Shown here one piece after another: positions 32,554 to 41,819 of a stretch of 64,000 bases of DNA; positions within the stretch are counted from its first letter, which is position 1; every line of letters begins with the position of its first letter. The DNA comes from an uncultured Hyphomonadaceae bacterium (lineage in GTDB: Bacteria; Pseudomonadota; Alphaproteobacteria; Caulobacterales; Hyphomonadaceae), in NCBI GenBank assembly GCA_913057945.1, contig CAJXOF010000010.1, positions 78,109-142,108 on the forward strand, in the 5' to 3' direction. Position numbers and translations under genes: made by a program. The notes beneath the pieces are model-generated. The model did no database searches. It was given only the letters and a program-made list of their open reading frames with translations, and was not told the DNA's origin.

Positions 32554-33287
32554 ATGATCCGCACACATTTCTGAAAATTCTTGGCTATGCAGCCCTCCCC
32601 GCTGCCGGCAATCTCCTGGGAATTCTCCTGGCGAGGCTGATCGCCCTGCCGCGGTGGGTTATCGGAGTCTTGCTCCACAGTTCAGCAGGTGTGGCCATGG
32701 GGTTGATCGCGCTCGAACTCATGCCGCGGATACAGGAAACCACACCGCTCGTAGAACTTGTCCTTGCGATCTTTGCCGGCGCCGCCTTGTCGCTGCTGCT
32801 CTTCTACGCCGCGCGCCACCTGGCGAGCCGCACAGGCGGGCGGGCCGGAACATGGATGGTGTTTGCCGCACTTGGCGCCGACCTGACAACGGACGGCCTT
32901 ATGACCGGGGCAGGTTCTGCCGCATCCCTGAAACTTGGCGCCCTCCTCGCAAGTGCGCAGCTCGTGGCCAATATTCCAGGCGGATTTGCGGCCGGATCGA
33001 ACTTGCGACGCACGAATCTGGGAGTCCGGAGTCTATGGGCAGCAGGGGGCGCCGTAAGCCTTTGCGCATTTGTGAGCGCAGGTCTCGGTTATCTCATATT
33101 GCGCGATGCAGATGACCAGATGCGCGGCGCGAGCCTGGCAATTGTCACAGGTCTCCTGCTGGTGGCGACGCTGGAAGACCTCGTGCCGGAAGGAGATGCT
33201 CCCAAACCTCCCCGATGGGGCTCGACTCTTGCCATTGCCGTCGGGTTCTGCGCGCTGGCCGGTGTGACCGCACTGTCCGGCCAGTAG
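32550..33287 (+). CDS. ZIP-family metal transporter
   Basis: A 245-aa membrane protein with about eight helices of the ZIP type. HSSAGVAMGLIALELMPR near residues 43-60 carries the conserved His-Ser and the Glu of the metal-path helix; GALLASAQLVANIPGGFAAG is the second metal helix, in which the usual H-N-x-P-E reads N-I-P-G, so part of the binuclear site is changed. ATG overlaps the upstream stop (ATGA). As the last gene of an oxidase operon it may move copper, zinc or iron needed for assembly; the substrate cannot be read from sequence. Confidence 0.72.
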   Translation: MNDPHTFLKILGYAALPAAGNLLGILLARLIALPRWVIGVLLHSSAGVAMGLIALELMPRIQETTPLVELVLAIFAGAALSLLLFYAARHLASRTGGRAGTWMVFAALGADLTTDGLMTGAGSAASLKLGALLASAQLVANIPGGFAAGSNLRRTNLGVRSLWAAGGAVSLCAFVSAGLGYLILRDADDQMRGASLAIVTGLLLVATLEDLVPEGDAPKPPRWGSTLAIAVGFCALAGVTALSGQ

Positions 33288-33300
33288 GGGCCACCGGACC

Positions 33301-33639
33301 TCAATGCAACCGCATGCCCGGATACAGAATCGTCAGTAGGCCCTCATGAATTTCGGCCCGAGCGACAAAATTTTCTTGTTGCAATTCCCGCAGAGACAAA
33401 ATGATTGATTCTCCGGTCTGCAGCTGTAGAGCCAGCTTGCGACCCATCATCAAAGTCCGGGGGGCCGGGGAGTCAAAATGCAGGTCTCCCGCCAGTCTGA
33501 GCGTGCCATGGGTTGAGTACATCTGTATCGAATATTCGGTTGGGAGTTTACACTCCCCGTCCGCTTCAAGTATCCCGCTTCCAAAAAGGTTGGTCATTAA
33601 GTGCATGTCATCCACATTTAAGCCGTCTTTCAACGTCAC
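33301..33639 (-). CDS. Unknown 112-aa protein
   Basis: A soluble, beta-rich-looking protein with no signal peptide or membrane segment (LRLAGDLHFDSPAP, LALQLQTGESIILSLREL, NFVARAEIHEGLLTILYPG). The pattern is compatible with a small PilZ-like or split-barrel fold, but no motif can be identified. GTG at 33639, with GGAAA just upstream, is taken as start; an ATG at 33606 is possible. It is convergent with the ZIP gene and stands alone. Confidence 0.5.
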   Translation of the reverse strand: MTLKDGLNVDDMHLMTNLFGSGILEADGECKLPTEYSIQMYSTHGTLRLAGDLHFDSPAPRTLMMGRKLALQLQTGESIILSLRELQQENFVARAEIHEGLLTILYPGMRLH

Positions 33640-33857
33640 TTTCCAACCATATCATAAATCGGTCGGGCATGTACATCGCACCTGTCCGGCAGCGATCATG
33701 CTGACATAGTCTGTAGACACCAAGTGGCCAACATTATCCCATCTTATCGGGGCAGAGACCTGACTCCCTCTCCACACGCCTTGGTCCCTCAACATGTAGA
33801 CGACGTTCCCACTCCCGGTGCAGGGTCAAACTCAACAGGGGGCAGGACGGCCATGCA

Positions 33858-34148
33858 TCATAAAATCGTGAAGATCAGAACCAACACGGCAATGGCCAGC
33901 ACAACAGATATCACGCCCCAGAAAGATTGCGGCTTGTCGAGCGCGTCATCCTCCTCTCCTGATGGGCTAGGCTTCGCCGACATTGCCCGCCGCTTTGGCG
34001 TTGGCCGTGTTCCAGCAGCTTCATCATCCGTACCCAGCGGCGCTGCCGCGAGGTCGGGGTGGTCGGTTTTGTCCCCCATGCCACCGGAATCGATTCGGCT
34101 TCTGAGTTGATCCGCTGTCGGCGCCTTCTCAGTCTTGTTCGCGGTCAT
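33858..34148 (-). CDS. Unknown small protein with C-terminal membrane helix
   Basis: A 96-aa protein. A hydrophilic N-terminus containing PTADQLRSRIDSGGMGDKTD and AAPLGTDDEAAGTRPTP leads to one C-terminal helix (FWGVISVVLAIAVLVLIFTIL). I believe the LRxRID...DPAAAPLGTDDEAAG pattern recurs in hypothetical proteins of other alphaproteobacteria, but no function is known to me. ATG 34148 follows AGGAGA. It is monocistronic. A tail-anchored stress or envelope protein is a guess. Confidence 0.6.
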   Translation of the reverse strand: MTANKTEKAPTADQLRSRIDSGGMGDKTDHPDLAAAPLGTDDEAAGTRPTPKRRAMSAKPSPSGEEDDALDKPQSFWGVISVVLAIAVLVLIFTIL

Positions 34149-34780
34149 GTTCTGTCTCCTGTCTTGTCTACAAGCAACGCAGACATTCCCGCTTGGTTCA
34201 ACGGGGCCTTTGCCGGTCGTTGAATAGACGAAATCCTGCCCGCCGCCTGGCCGAGACCAGCAGGTGCGAGCAGACCCACGCCGCCAAGCGATGCCCTCTG
34301 ACCCCACTCACCCCCCTGCGCCCTGACCGGTGAACATCGCAACCGTGTCCGGCTCTCTGCAGCATACCCGCAAACATCCAGGCATCTGGACGTCGTTGCG
34401 GTCTCTTCTGGGGTAGTTGGACCAGCGCAAGAAAAGTTTAGCGCCTCACACGAAAAATCTACGCGCAATCGTCCCATCCGGAGCAACCGACTGAAAAGCA
34501 TGGAGACGTTTTTGCGCGAATATGCCCCTTCGTGCGGCCCGGCATATTGCTAGGGTTATTTTCCCGGCCCTAAACGCATACGCAGACGTCACTTTCCAAA
34601 GATTATGACCTTAAAAACGACTCAACTCGGTCACAGGGCAGCAGATTACTCGACGACTGATAATCTGATCCTGCACACCTGACGAAGGCAACAGAAGCCA
34701 TCGACCTCTTCTTGTGTCGAGGTGCGCGCCACTTCGATCTCGGATTTCCGGCTAGATAAGGCCCAAGTCACTGTTTTTGC
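34149..34780. other. Long non-coding stretch left of tRNA-Thr
   Basis: About 630 bases without a supported gene. A perfect inverted repeat CAGATTA/TAATCTG (34642-34648 and 34661-34667, 12-base loop) stands out but lacks a T-run and is not a standard terminator. The stretch lies between the accessory block and the 3' end of tRNA-Thr, where an integrase gene would be expected if this were an active island; none is present. The left end must hold the promoter of the small membrane protein gene. Confidence 0.45.
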
Positions 34781-34856
34781 TGGTGCCGGCTGAGGGACTC
34801 GAACCCCCGACCCTCTGATTACAAATCAGATGCTCTACCAGCTGAGCTAAGCCGGC
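34781..34856 (-). tRNA. tRNA-Thr (UGU anticodon)
   Basis: A 76-base tRNA with encoded CCA. On the minus strand it begins GCCGGCTTAGCTCAGCTGG and folds into a 7-bp acceptor stem, a D-arm with GAGC, an anticodon stem TCTGA/TCAGA with loop TTTGTAA (anticodon TGT, threonine), and a T-arm GGGGG-TTCGAGT-CCCTC. Discriminator A and CCA are at 34784-34781. Its 3' end points toward the accessory region on the left. Confidence 0.97.
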
Positions 34857-35095
34857 CACGCTGGAATGGCTGTCCCTACTTCGATCAGCGCGGCGGCGCA
34901 AGCGGACGTTCCAGTCAATTTTGGTTAACTGAGGCGGCGGCCCGATTTCTTTCAAATTCCCCAACTCTGCCCCATTCGCCCCGCGAGCCGCACATTTCCG
35001 CCTCAAACTGGGTCTATCCAATCCTTAACGAGACCACACACCAAGATGTGGCGTTGATGGGTGTCAGGTGACACGAGACCTGAAGGAAGACGGAT

Positions 35096-35569
35096 ATGAA
35101 ACGCGCGCAGATACTTGCCGGATTCAGCATTGCCGCCATTGCGCTGGCATTTCCCGCGATGTCGGACGCGCCGAAGGCCCCACCCTTGGAGCCGGTGCAT
35201 GTTCCTTTCGAGAAAACCTGCCAGGACACACAGATCACCGTCTATTTTTCCAAGCAGGAATCGGTTCTCTCCTCCTATGCTGCCCGCTCGCTCAATACGG
35301 CCGGCGATCAACTCGCTGGATGCGCGGTGTCGAACATACAGGCCCGCGTGATTTCTGCGGACGCGTCTGACGACACAGCCGCCACCAGCCTGTCGGAAGC
35401 CCGCGCCGCGGTCGTGCTTGAGGCCCTGAATGCCCGCGGGATTCGCGCCCGCGACGTCCGCACCAATTTTGTCCCGGCGGCTGAAGCCACCCCGACCGAA
35501 GCCCTCACCTTCCCGATGGCGCGCCGGGTCGACCTCACCGTCAAAGCCACCACTGGCTACGGCCTCTAG
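35096..35569 (+). CDS. Periplasmic OmpA-like protein
   Basis: A 157-aa secreted protein. Signal peptide MKRAQILAGFSIAAIALAFPAMS, then a domain with ITVYFSKQESVLSSYAARSLNTAG, which mirrors the OmpA C-terminal start (VyFdfdSa.L...a...L), and LSEARAAVVLEALNARGI, which matches the sxRRAxaVxxyLxxxGi helix. The peptidoglycan-binding Asp/Arg pair is not both evident. Two Cys (in KTCQDT and AGCAVS) could form a disulphide. ATG follows GAAGGAAGA. A terminator follows at 35626. Probably an envelope protein of modest peptidoglycan affinity. Confidence 0.75.
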   Translation: MKRAQILAGFSIAAIALAFPAMSDAPKAPPLEPVHVPFEKTCQDTQITVYFSKQESVLSSYAARSLNTAGDQLAGCAVSNIQARVISADASDDTAATSLSEARAAVVLEALNARGIRARDVRTNFVPAAEATPTEALTFPMARRVDLTVKATTGYGL

Positions 35570-35625
35570 GCCAACAGGTTTCCTCCCGGAAATTCCAGGA
35601 TTCCTCACCGCGTCCTGGAACCCCT

Positions 35626-35664
35626 CGCCCCGAACGCCCTTGCAGCGTGTTCGGGGCGTTCTTT
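35626..35664 (+). terminator. Rho-independent terminator after the OmpA-like gene
   Basis: Perfect 10-bp stem CGCCCCGAAC (35626-35635) with GTTCGGGGCG (35649-35658), 13-base loop, followed by TTCTTT. A second inverted repeat, TTCCAGGA/TCCTGGAA (35593-35600 and 35613-35620), lies just before it. The pair separates the OmpA-like gene from metG. Confidence 0.8.
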
Positions 35665-35793
35665 ATGAGCGGCGCCCTGTTATTTCAGGCGTTACAATTC
35701 TTTCCTTTCCGGCGCGCATCGCTAAAAGGTGCTGGGCACCCGGACACCCGGCCGGGTCTGCTTGCAACGCTATTTGGGAAAGATCGCATCTCC

Positions 35794-37524
35794 ATGACGC
35801 AAACCCGGCGCATTCTCGTTACGTCCGCCCTGCCCTATATCAACGGCATCAAGCACCTCGGCAATCTGGCTGGCTCCATGCTGCCGGCCGATGTGTATGC
35901 CCGTGTGATGCGGCTGATGGGCCATGACGTGACCTATATCTGCGCCACGGACGAGCATGGCACGCCAGCAGAACTGGCCGCCCAGGCCGCTGATATGAGT
36001 GTGCAGGCCTATTGCGACGAACAATACGAGATCCAGCGTGCTGCCGGCGAAGGCTTCAACCTGTCCTATGACTGGTTTGGCCGCTCCTCGCGTCCGGCCA
36101 ACAGCGCCCTGACCCAGCATTTCGCGCAAGTTCTCGAACAGAACGGCCTGATCGAAGAGCGTACGTCCAAACAGGTCTATTCTGTCGATGATGGCCGCTT
36201 CCTGCCCGACCGCTATGTCGAGGGCACGTGCCCGACCTGTGGCTTCGAAAAGGCGCGCGGAGACCAATGTGACAATTGCGGACGGCTCCTGGACCCGATC
36301 GACCTGATTGACCCGTATTCCTCGGTCTCCGGCAGCAAGAATATCGAAATCCGCGACACCAATCATCTCTACCTGCTGCAGACGCAGATGCAGGGCAAGA
36401 TTCGCGACTGGGTGAACAGCAAGGGCGCCCAATGGCCTGGCCTGGCCGTCTCCATCGCCAACAAATGGCTGGATGAGGGCCTGATCGCCCGCGCCATTAC
36501 GCGCGATCTGAGTTGGGGTGTGCCGGTGCTGGACACGGATGGCAATCCGCGGCCAGGCTATGAAGACAAGGTCTTCTATGTCTGGTTCGACGCACCCATC
36601 GAATATATCGCAGCCACACAGGAATGGGCCGAAGCGACCGGGAATGACTGGGAGGCGCTCTGGCGCACCGACAAGGGCGCCGATGACACTGAGTATGTCC
36701 AGTTCATGGGCAAGGACAATGTCGCCTTCCACACGGTCAGCTTCCCCGTGACGCTGCTCGGCTCCGGGGAGCCCTGGAAGACGGTCGACAAGCTCAAGGC
36801 CTTCAACTGGGTCACCTGGTATGGCGGCAAGTTCTCGACCTCGAACAAGCGCGGCGTCTTCATGGACCAGGCCTTGGAATTGCTGCCAGCCGATTACTGG
36901 CGCTGGTATCTGATCGCCAATGCCCCAGAGGGCTCGGATGCCGCCTTCACATGGGAAGGTTTCCAGTCTGCGATAAATTCAGACCTTGCCAATGTGCTGG
37001 GCAATTTCGTGAACCGGATCACCAAATACACCGTGTCGAAGTTCGACGGCAAGGTTCCGGAAACGGGCGAGGCCGGCGACGCCGAAGCATGGATGACAGC
37101 AGAACTGCAGGAGCGCCTGCCGCGTCTCATCGAACATTATGAGGCGATGGAGTTCCGCAAGGCCGCCGCCGAGACCCGCGCGATCTGGGCAGCTGGCAAT
37201 GAATATCTCACCAAGGCCGAGCCCTGGGTGAAATACAAGTCAGATGTGGATGCCGCCGCTGTGGGCGTGCGCACCGGCCTGAACCTCGCGGCCCTGTTCG
37301 GCATTCTGGCGCTGCCGATCATTCCCGACGCGGGCAAGAAAATCCTCGATGCGCTCGGCATTCCCGAGGAACATCGGAGCTTCCAGTTGCGCGACATTCC
37401 GGGTCTGCTGAACAGCCTGCCGCCGGGCATGGAGATTTCTCCGCCCGACGTTCTGTTCCAGAAGATCGAAGACAGCCAGGTCGAAGAATGGACCGAGCGC
37501 TTTGGCGGCAGTGATCAGGCCTGA
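35794..37524 (+). CDS. metG: Methionyl-tRNA synthetase
   Basis: A 576-aa class I synthetase that charges tRNA-Met and initiator tRNA. The HIGH motif is HLGN at 21-24 in ALPYINGIKHLGN; a zinc knuckle has Cys146, 149, 159 and 162; the tRNA-side signature VFYVWFDAPIEY follows; the KMSKS loop reads KFSTSNKRG. The protein ends without the C-terminal EMAP-like dimerisation domain. ATG 35794 is chosen because the signature starts at once after it; the frame is open back to 35647 but that stretch overlaps the terminator. The stop overlaps the convergent methyltransferase by ten bases. Confidence 0.95.
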   Translation: MTQTRRILVTSALPYINGIKHLGNLAGSMLPADVYARVMRLMGHDVTYICATDEHGTPAELAAQAADMSVQAYCDEQYEIQRAAGEGFNLSYDWFGRSSRPANSALTQHFAQVLEQNGLIEERTSKQVYSVDDGRFLPDRYVEGTCPTCGFEKARGDQCDNCGRLLDPIDLIDPYSSVSGSKNIEIRDTNHLYLLQTQMQGKIRDWVNSKGAQWPGLAVSIANKWLDEGLIARAITRDLSWGVPVLDTDGNPRPGYEDKVFYVWFDAPIEYIAATQEWAEATGNDWEALWRTDKGADDTEYVQFMGKDNVAFHTVSFPVTLLGSGEPWKTVDKLKAFNWVTWYGGKFSTSNKRGVFMDQALELLPADYWRWYLIANAPEGSDAAFTWEGFQSAINSDLANVLGNFVNRITKYTVSKFDGKVPETGEAGDAEAWMTAELQERLPRLIEHYEAMEFRKAAAETRAIWAAGNEYLTKAEPWVKYKSDVDAAAVGVRTGLNLAALFGILALPIIPDAGKKILDALGIPEEHRSFQLRDIPGLLNSLPPGMEISPPDVLFQKIEDSQVEEWTERFGGSDQA

Positions 37525-38207
37525 TTCTGGAAGATCACGCTCAGATTGTTGGCAGGCATTTCGACAATGTTCGCCACACTCAGGCCCACCTCTTCTGCCA
37601 AGGGGATGATCTGACGGTCGAGGTCGCGCACACCCCATGAGGAGTCGCGTGACTGGAGGCTTTCCGTGAAGGCGGCATTGGACGGGGCGATCTCGCCATT
37701 GCGCGCGAAAGGGCCGTACAGAAACAGCTTGCCACCCGGCTTCAGGAGCCGTCCCGCGCCCGCAATCAGGCCGAGGGCCGCTTCAAAAGGTGCGATATGG
37801 ATCATATTGATCGAGACGATGGCATCCCAATGGCCGGCGCGTTCGACGTCGCCCCACTGCCCCTTCGAGGCATCCACGACGACAGGTCCGTCCAGCCGGT
37901 CATGTGCGCCTTCAGCCTTCCATGCCGACTGACTGCGTCGGCTTTCGGCATCAATGTCCGAATAGGTCCAATGGAGCCCGCTGAGCGCTTCAGTCAGGTA
38001 GGCGCCATGCTCGCCGGTGCCCGACGCAATCTCCAGCACATGACCTGCTTCACAGACATGTTCGCGGAAGACGTTCAGGATCGGATCACGATTGCGCGCG
38101 ACCGATGGCGAATAGCGCCGACCATCTGTCTGAGTGTCGCGCGGCTCCAGAGCCACCGGCTTGCCGCTTTTGGACTTTGGATAAGTCCCCTCGGGATCGC
38201 TCGTCAT
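37515..38207 (-). CDS. DUF938 SAM-dependent methyltransferase
   Basis: A 230-aa class I methyltransferase-like protein of the DUF938 family. RRYSPSVARNRDPILNVF is the family opening, VLEIASGTGEHGAYL motif I, and SINMIHIAPFEAALGLIAGAGRLLKPGGKLFLYGPF the central region; RDSSWGVRDLD is typical of the C-terminal part. The substrate is unknown. ATG shares one base with the stop of the aldo/keto reductase gene (TAATG), so they are co-transcribed. Convergent with metG. Confidence 0.85.
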   Translation of the reverse strand: MTSDPEGTYPKSKSGKPVALEPRDTQTDGRRYSPSVARNRDPILNVFREHVCEAGHVLEIASGTGEHGAYLTEALSGLHWTYSDIDAESRRSQSAWKAEGAHDRLDGPVVVDASKGQWGDVERAGHWDAIVSINMIHIAPFEAALGLIAGAGRLLKPGGKLFLYGPFARNGEIAPSNAAFTESLQSRDSSWGVRDLDRQIIPLAEEVGLSVANIVEMPANNLSVIFQNQA

Positions 38208-39214
38208 TATGCCTGCTCGAACGGATACATTTCTGTGGTCACAACTGATTGCCCCATCGCGCTGTAGCGCGGGCCGACCGCCTTTTCGGGCAGGAAAAAC
38301 GTATCCAGCCTCGCGACGATGTCGTCCGACAACTGAATGCTGCCCGCCTGCCAGTTCTCTTCCAGATGCGACAGACTGGTCGTGCCCGGGATCGGCAGAA
38401 TGTTGTCACCCTTGGCCAGCGTCCAGGCGAGCGCGAGTTGAGCCACCGAACAGTCCGCTTCCTTGGCACATGCCCGTGCCTCATCCAGCAAGGGCAGATT
38501 TCCGGCATAGTTCTCAGGCGCAAAGCGCGGGAAAATCGACCCGCGCAAATCCGATTCATGAAAATGAGCGGGATCGACGGGTGGATCAGCCAGGAAGCCG
38601 CGCCCGACTGGCGAGAAGGCCACGAGCGCCACACCAAGCTCTTCGCAGGCTGCCTTGATCGCGATTTCCGGATTGCGCACCCATAGCGAGTATTCGCTCT
38701 GCATCGCCGCAATCGGATGGACGGCATGCGCACGGCGCAAATCGGCTGCACCCATTTCGGACAGGCCGATCATGCGGATCTTGCCCTCTTTCACCAGATC
38801 CGCCAGCGCGCCGACGGAGTCCTCAATCGGCACGTTCGGATCAGGCCGGTGCATGTAGTAGAGATCAATCACTTCGGTCTGCAGGCGTTTCAGGCTGGCC
38901 TCACAGGCCGCCTTGATCGACTCCGGGCGTGCATCCAGCGTGCGCTGACCATCCTTGAAGCCAAGCACGCATTTGCTGGCGAGGAAGTAGCTGTCCCGCC
39001 GGTCCTTCAGGGCCTGCCCGATCAGTTCCTCGCTCCGGCCAAACCCGTAGAGCGTTGCCGTGTCGAGGAAATCATAGCCAAGGTCCAGCGCGCGTACGAG
39101 CAGGGCCTTCGCGTCCGCCTCGTCCATGGGCGGTCCATAGGCATGCGTGATATTCATGCAGCCGAGTCCGACCGGATAGACCTTACGGTCCCCAATGAGT
39201 CGTTTTGCAGTCAT
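38207..39214 (-). CDS. Aldo/keto reductase
   Basis: A 335-aa NADPH-dependent TIM-barrel oxidoreductase. The catalytic tetrad can be followed: Asp and Tyr in FLDTATLYGFG, Lys in LASKCVLGF, His in YYMHRPDPN; the cofactor end reads ILPIPGTTSLSHLEENW. It resembles the YghZ/AKR13-like general aldehyde reductases. It lies between the acyl-CoA synthetase gene and the methyltransferase, ten bases after the former, so an operon of three is likely. Substrate unknown. Confidence 0.9.
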   Translation of the reverse strand: MTAKRLIGDRKVYPVGLGCMNITHAYGPPMDEADAKALLVRALDLGYDFLDTATLYGFGRSEELIGQALKDRRDSYFLASKCVLGFKDGQRTLDARPESIKAACEASLKRLQTEVIDLYYMHRPDPNVPIEDSVGALADLVKEGKIRMIGLSEMGAADLRRAHAVHPIAAMQSEYSLWVRNPEIAIKAACEELGVALVAFSPVGRGFLADPPVDPAHFHESDLRGSIFPRFAPENYAGNLPLLDEARACAKEADCSVAQLALAWTLAKGDNILPIPGTTSLSHLEENWQAGSIQLSDDIVARLDTFFLPEKAVGPRYSAMGQSVVTTEMYPFEQA

Positions 39215-39224
39215 CGTGTGGATC

Positions 39225-40967
39225 CTATGACTTGAATTGTTCCCGCAAGACGGGCTTCAGGATCTTGCCATTCGCATTGCGCGGGAGTGGCTCGGTCATG
39301 AAGTGAACTTTTACTGGCACCTTGAACGCCGCCAAATGACTTGCAGCATGCGCTCTCAATTCGTCCTCAGTAACGTGCATGCCGGGTTTCAGTTGCACAA
39401 CCGCGCCAACTTCCTCACCGAGAATCTTGTGGGGAATGCCTACCACGGCAGCGTCCATCACCGCCGGATGCTCATAGAGGGCATTCTCGACTTCGATACA
39501 GTAAACGTTCTCACCGCCGCGGATCAGCATGTCCTTGGCCCGGTCGACAAGATAGAGGAAGCCCTCTTCATCAATGCGCGCGAGGTCGCCGGTGACCACC
39601 CAGCCATCGCGGAAGGTCTCCGCCGTTGCCTCTGGCCGGTTCCAGTAGAGCTTGCAGTTCATCGGCCCCTTGCACCAGAGTTCGCCCACTTCGCCCTGTG
39701 GCAGGGTGTTGCCCTCCGGATCGCAGACTTTCAGCTCAACGGCCTTTGGCGGTGCCCCTGCACTACCCGGTCGGTTCACATAGTCTTCGCCAATGTTCAG
39801 CGTGGCCGTGGCGCAGGTTTCCGTCATGCCCCAGCCATTGCCGGGAGCTGCATCGGGGAAGCGTTTCTTGATGGTCGAGACGAGTTCCGGCGCGGAGGGC
39901 GCACCGCCATAGGAAATCGCTGCGATCGAGGACAGATCATATTTGTCCCTGTCCGGATGTTCCAGCAACTGCCACGCAATCGCCGGGACACCACCGACAG
40001 CCGTGACCTTCTCCTCTTCAATGATCGGCAGGGCCTTGCCTGCATCCCATTTGTACATGGAGACGATTTTATCGCCGCGCAGCAGGGACGGGATCATGAT
40101 CGCGAACGCGCCCGTTGCATGGAAGAACGGGATGGCGAGCAGGGTGGCTCGCTGCTCGTTCGGGTCCGGTTCGGGAAGCGGTTCGCCCTTGCGCAGGAAC
40201 ATGCGTGCCTGACAGGTCATGGAATTGAACATGTTGGAGACGACCGCCCGATGAGTCGCCAGCGCACCCTTCGGCTTGCCCGTCGTGCCCGACGTATACA
40301 TGATCGTCGCGTCGTCTTCCGCGTTGATGTCTATCGCGGGCCATGAAACCTCGGGCAAGTTCGCCCAATCGTTCGCGCCGCCGATATATTGCTCCATCTG
40401 CGCCACGCGGGGGTCCCCGTACTCTCCTTCCGGATCGCGCGCGATGACCACATTTTTCAGCTCCGGCAAATTCTCCCACTCGGCTCTGATCCGCTCGAAT
40501 ATCTGCGGATCCACAAAGGCCAGTTTCACGCCGGCAAAGGAGAGGCCGTATTCCAGCTCCTCGCTGGTCCACCAGGAATTCATCGGCGTGGCGATGGCCC
40601 CGATCATCGAGGCGGCAAAGAAGGCAACCGGCCATTGCGGATAGTTCCGCATGATGATCCCAACCCGGTCACCCTTCTCGATCCCATACGTCTCGCGCAT
40701 TACGCCAGCGAGTTTGATCACCGCTCGGGCAAGGGCGTCGAACGTGACGCGCTCGTCTTCATAGACAATGAAATCCCGGTCGCCGAACTGGACGCTGGCG
40801 AGTTGGAGGACAAGGGGAATGGTCGGCGGGGCGTTCTTGTAGATCTTCATCTCGACGCCATTGATCACGGCATCGGTGATCTCGAGCGGAGAGCCTTCCG
40901 CAGCCAGGAGCTCGTTCGCCTGAGCGATGGACATGGCGGGCCAGTTCGGCAAGGTGTCTGCAGGCAT
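39225..40967 (-). CDS. Acyl-CoA synthetase (AMP-forming)
   Basis: A 580-aa ANL-superfamily ligase. P-loop YTSGTTGKPKG, then NGWGMTETCA, GDLARIDEEGFLYLVDRAKD, GGENVYCIEVE and the C-terminal catalytic Lys in RNANGKILK are all present. It activates a fatty or aromatic acid to its CoA thioester via acyl-AMP. ATG 40967 follows AGAGGAAA; the frame is open to 40997 without an RBS. Medium- to long-chain fatty acids are the usual substrates for this length, but specificity cannot be read. Confidence 0.92.
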   Translation of the reverse strand: MPADTLPNWPAMSIAQANELLAAEGSPLEITDAVINGVEMKIYKNAPPTIPLVLQLASVQFGDRDFIVYEDERVTFDALARAVIKLAGVMRETYGIEKGDRVGIIMRNYPQWPVAFFAASMIGAIATPMNSWWTSEELEYGLSFAGVKLAFVDPQIFERIRAEWENLPELKNVVIARDPEGEYGDPRVAQMEQYIGGANDWANLPEVSWPAIDINAEDDATIMYTSGTTGKPKGALATHRAVVSNMFNSMTCQARMFLRKGEPLPEPDPNEQRATLLAIPFFHATGAFAIMIPSLLRGDKIVSMYKWDAGKALPIIEEEKVTAVGGVPAIAWQLLEHPDRDKYDLSSIAAISYGGAPSAPELVSTIKKRFPDAAPGNGWGMTETCATATLNIGEDYVNRPGSAGAPPKAVELKVCDPEGNTLPQGEVGELWCKGPMNCKLYWNRPEATAETFRDGWVVTGDLARIDEEGFLYLVDRAKDMLIRGGENVYCIEVENALYEHPAVMDAAVVGIPHKILGEEVGAVVQLKPGMHVTEDELRAHAASHLAAFKVPVKVHFMTEPLPRNANGKILKPVLREQFKS

Positions 40968-41165
40968 GGGTTTCCTCTGATTGTGTGTTTCATCCACACA
41001 ATCACGCCCACCCCAAGTATTGAAGGAAAAATTGACCGTTCAGCGGACAATTCTTTGCGGACAGGGCAAAATCATGTCCCTGAACGCAATGCGCCGCCAG
41101 CGCGACGTCTTCCGGTTGGAAGAGCTACGCGCTGACGGCGAAAAACATCGTCAGGTCGTCAGTGA

Positions 41166-41819
41166 CTATTTGCCGAAGTCGCAGAAGCGCAGGGCGTGGT
41201 CCGTGCCGTCCGGCTCGACCGCGTCATAGGTGCGCCCGGTCAACTCATCCCCCTCACAGAGATAGCCGATCTGGTACATCGCGATCAGGGTCTCATTGTC
41301 TGGCGTCAGGTCGCTGGCGATCATCAGATCAATGGCGTCTTCATGACGGCCAAGCTGCATCAGGATATCGAATTTCTGCTGGCGGGTCGTTTCCGGCTGG
41401 TTCAGCACCGTCATCAGCGAGTCCGCCTTGCCGCGTGCTGTTTCCAACGCCAGAACGGCCTCCGCGTGACCTGTGGTGTCGTCGAGCGTGTTCACGACTT
41501 CCTCGAAATCCTCAATCGCGCCCATCACGTCATAACCGGACTGGCTGACGCGAAGCTCACCGCGGCGCAGAAGCGTTTCGGCCAGCTGCTCCCGTGTCAG
41601 GTCCGGATCGCCCGACAATTGGGTAAGCCGATCAATGGCCGTCTGCGTGTTGCCAGCCTCCTCGAGACCTTCAACCGTGGTCATGGCCAGCGCGTAGCTG
41701 GACATGGTTTCGGTCATCGGCGCAGGGGCAGCAGCATTTGTCCCCACTGTGTCGGGGGCGGACGTACAGGCCGCCAGCGCAAGGGCGGAAGCGGCAGTGA
41801 TAAGACCGGAACGAATCAT
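41166..41819 (-). CDS. TPR-like lipoprotein, paralog of its upstream neighbour
   Basis: A 217-aa lipoprotein with lipobox LAACTS. The mature part is helical and TPR-like (TTVEGLEEAGNTQTAIDRL, GAIEDFEEVVNTLDD, ALETARGKADSLMTVLNQ), and ends IGYLCEGDE...LRFCDFGK. ATG 41819 follows GGAGAT. It shares with the next gene the lipobox signal, a central GAIEDFE(E/K) repeat, and a C-terminal GY(L/I)C...(F/W)C(D/E) frame that may be a disulphide, so the two are tandem duplicates. Role in the envelope unknown. Confidence 0.75.
   Translation of the reverse strand: MIRSGLITAASALALAACTSAPDTVGTNAAAPAPMTETMSSYALAMTTVEGLEEAGNTQTAIDRLTQLSGDPDLTREQLAETLLRRGELRVSQSGYDVMGAIEDFEEVVNTLDDTTGHAEAVLALETARGKADSLMTVLNQPETTRQQKFDILMQLGRHEDAIDLMIASDLTPDNETLIAMYQIGYLCEGDELTGRTYDAVEPDGTDHALRFCDFGK

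Noticed and set aside
35113..35351. Alternative reading frames over the OmpA-like gene
   Set aside because: The OmpA-like frame has a signal peptide, an RBS and domain motifs; the others have none.
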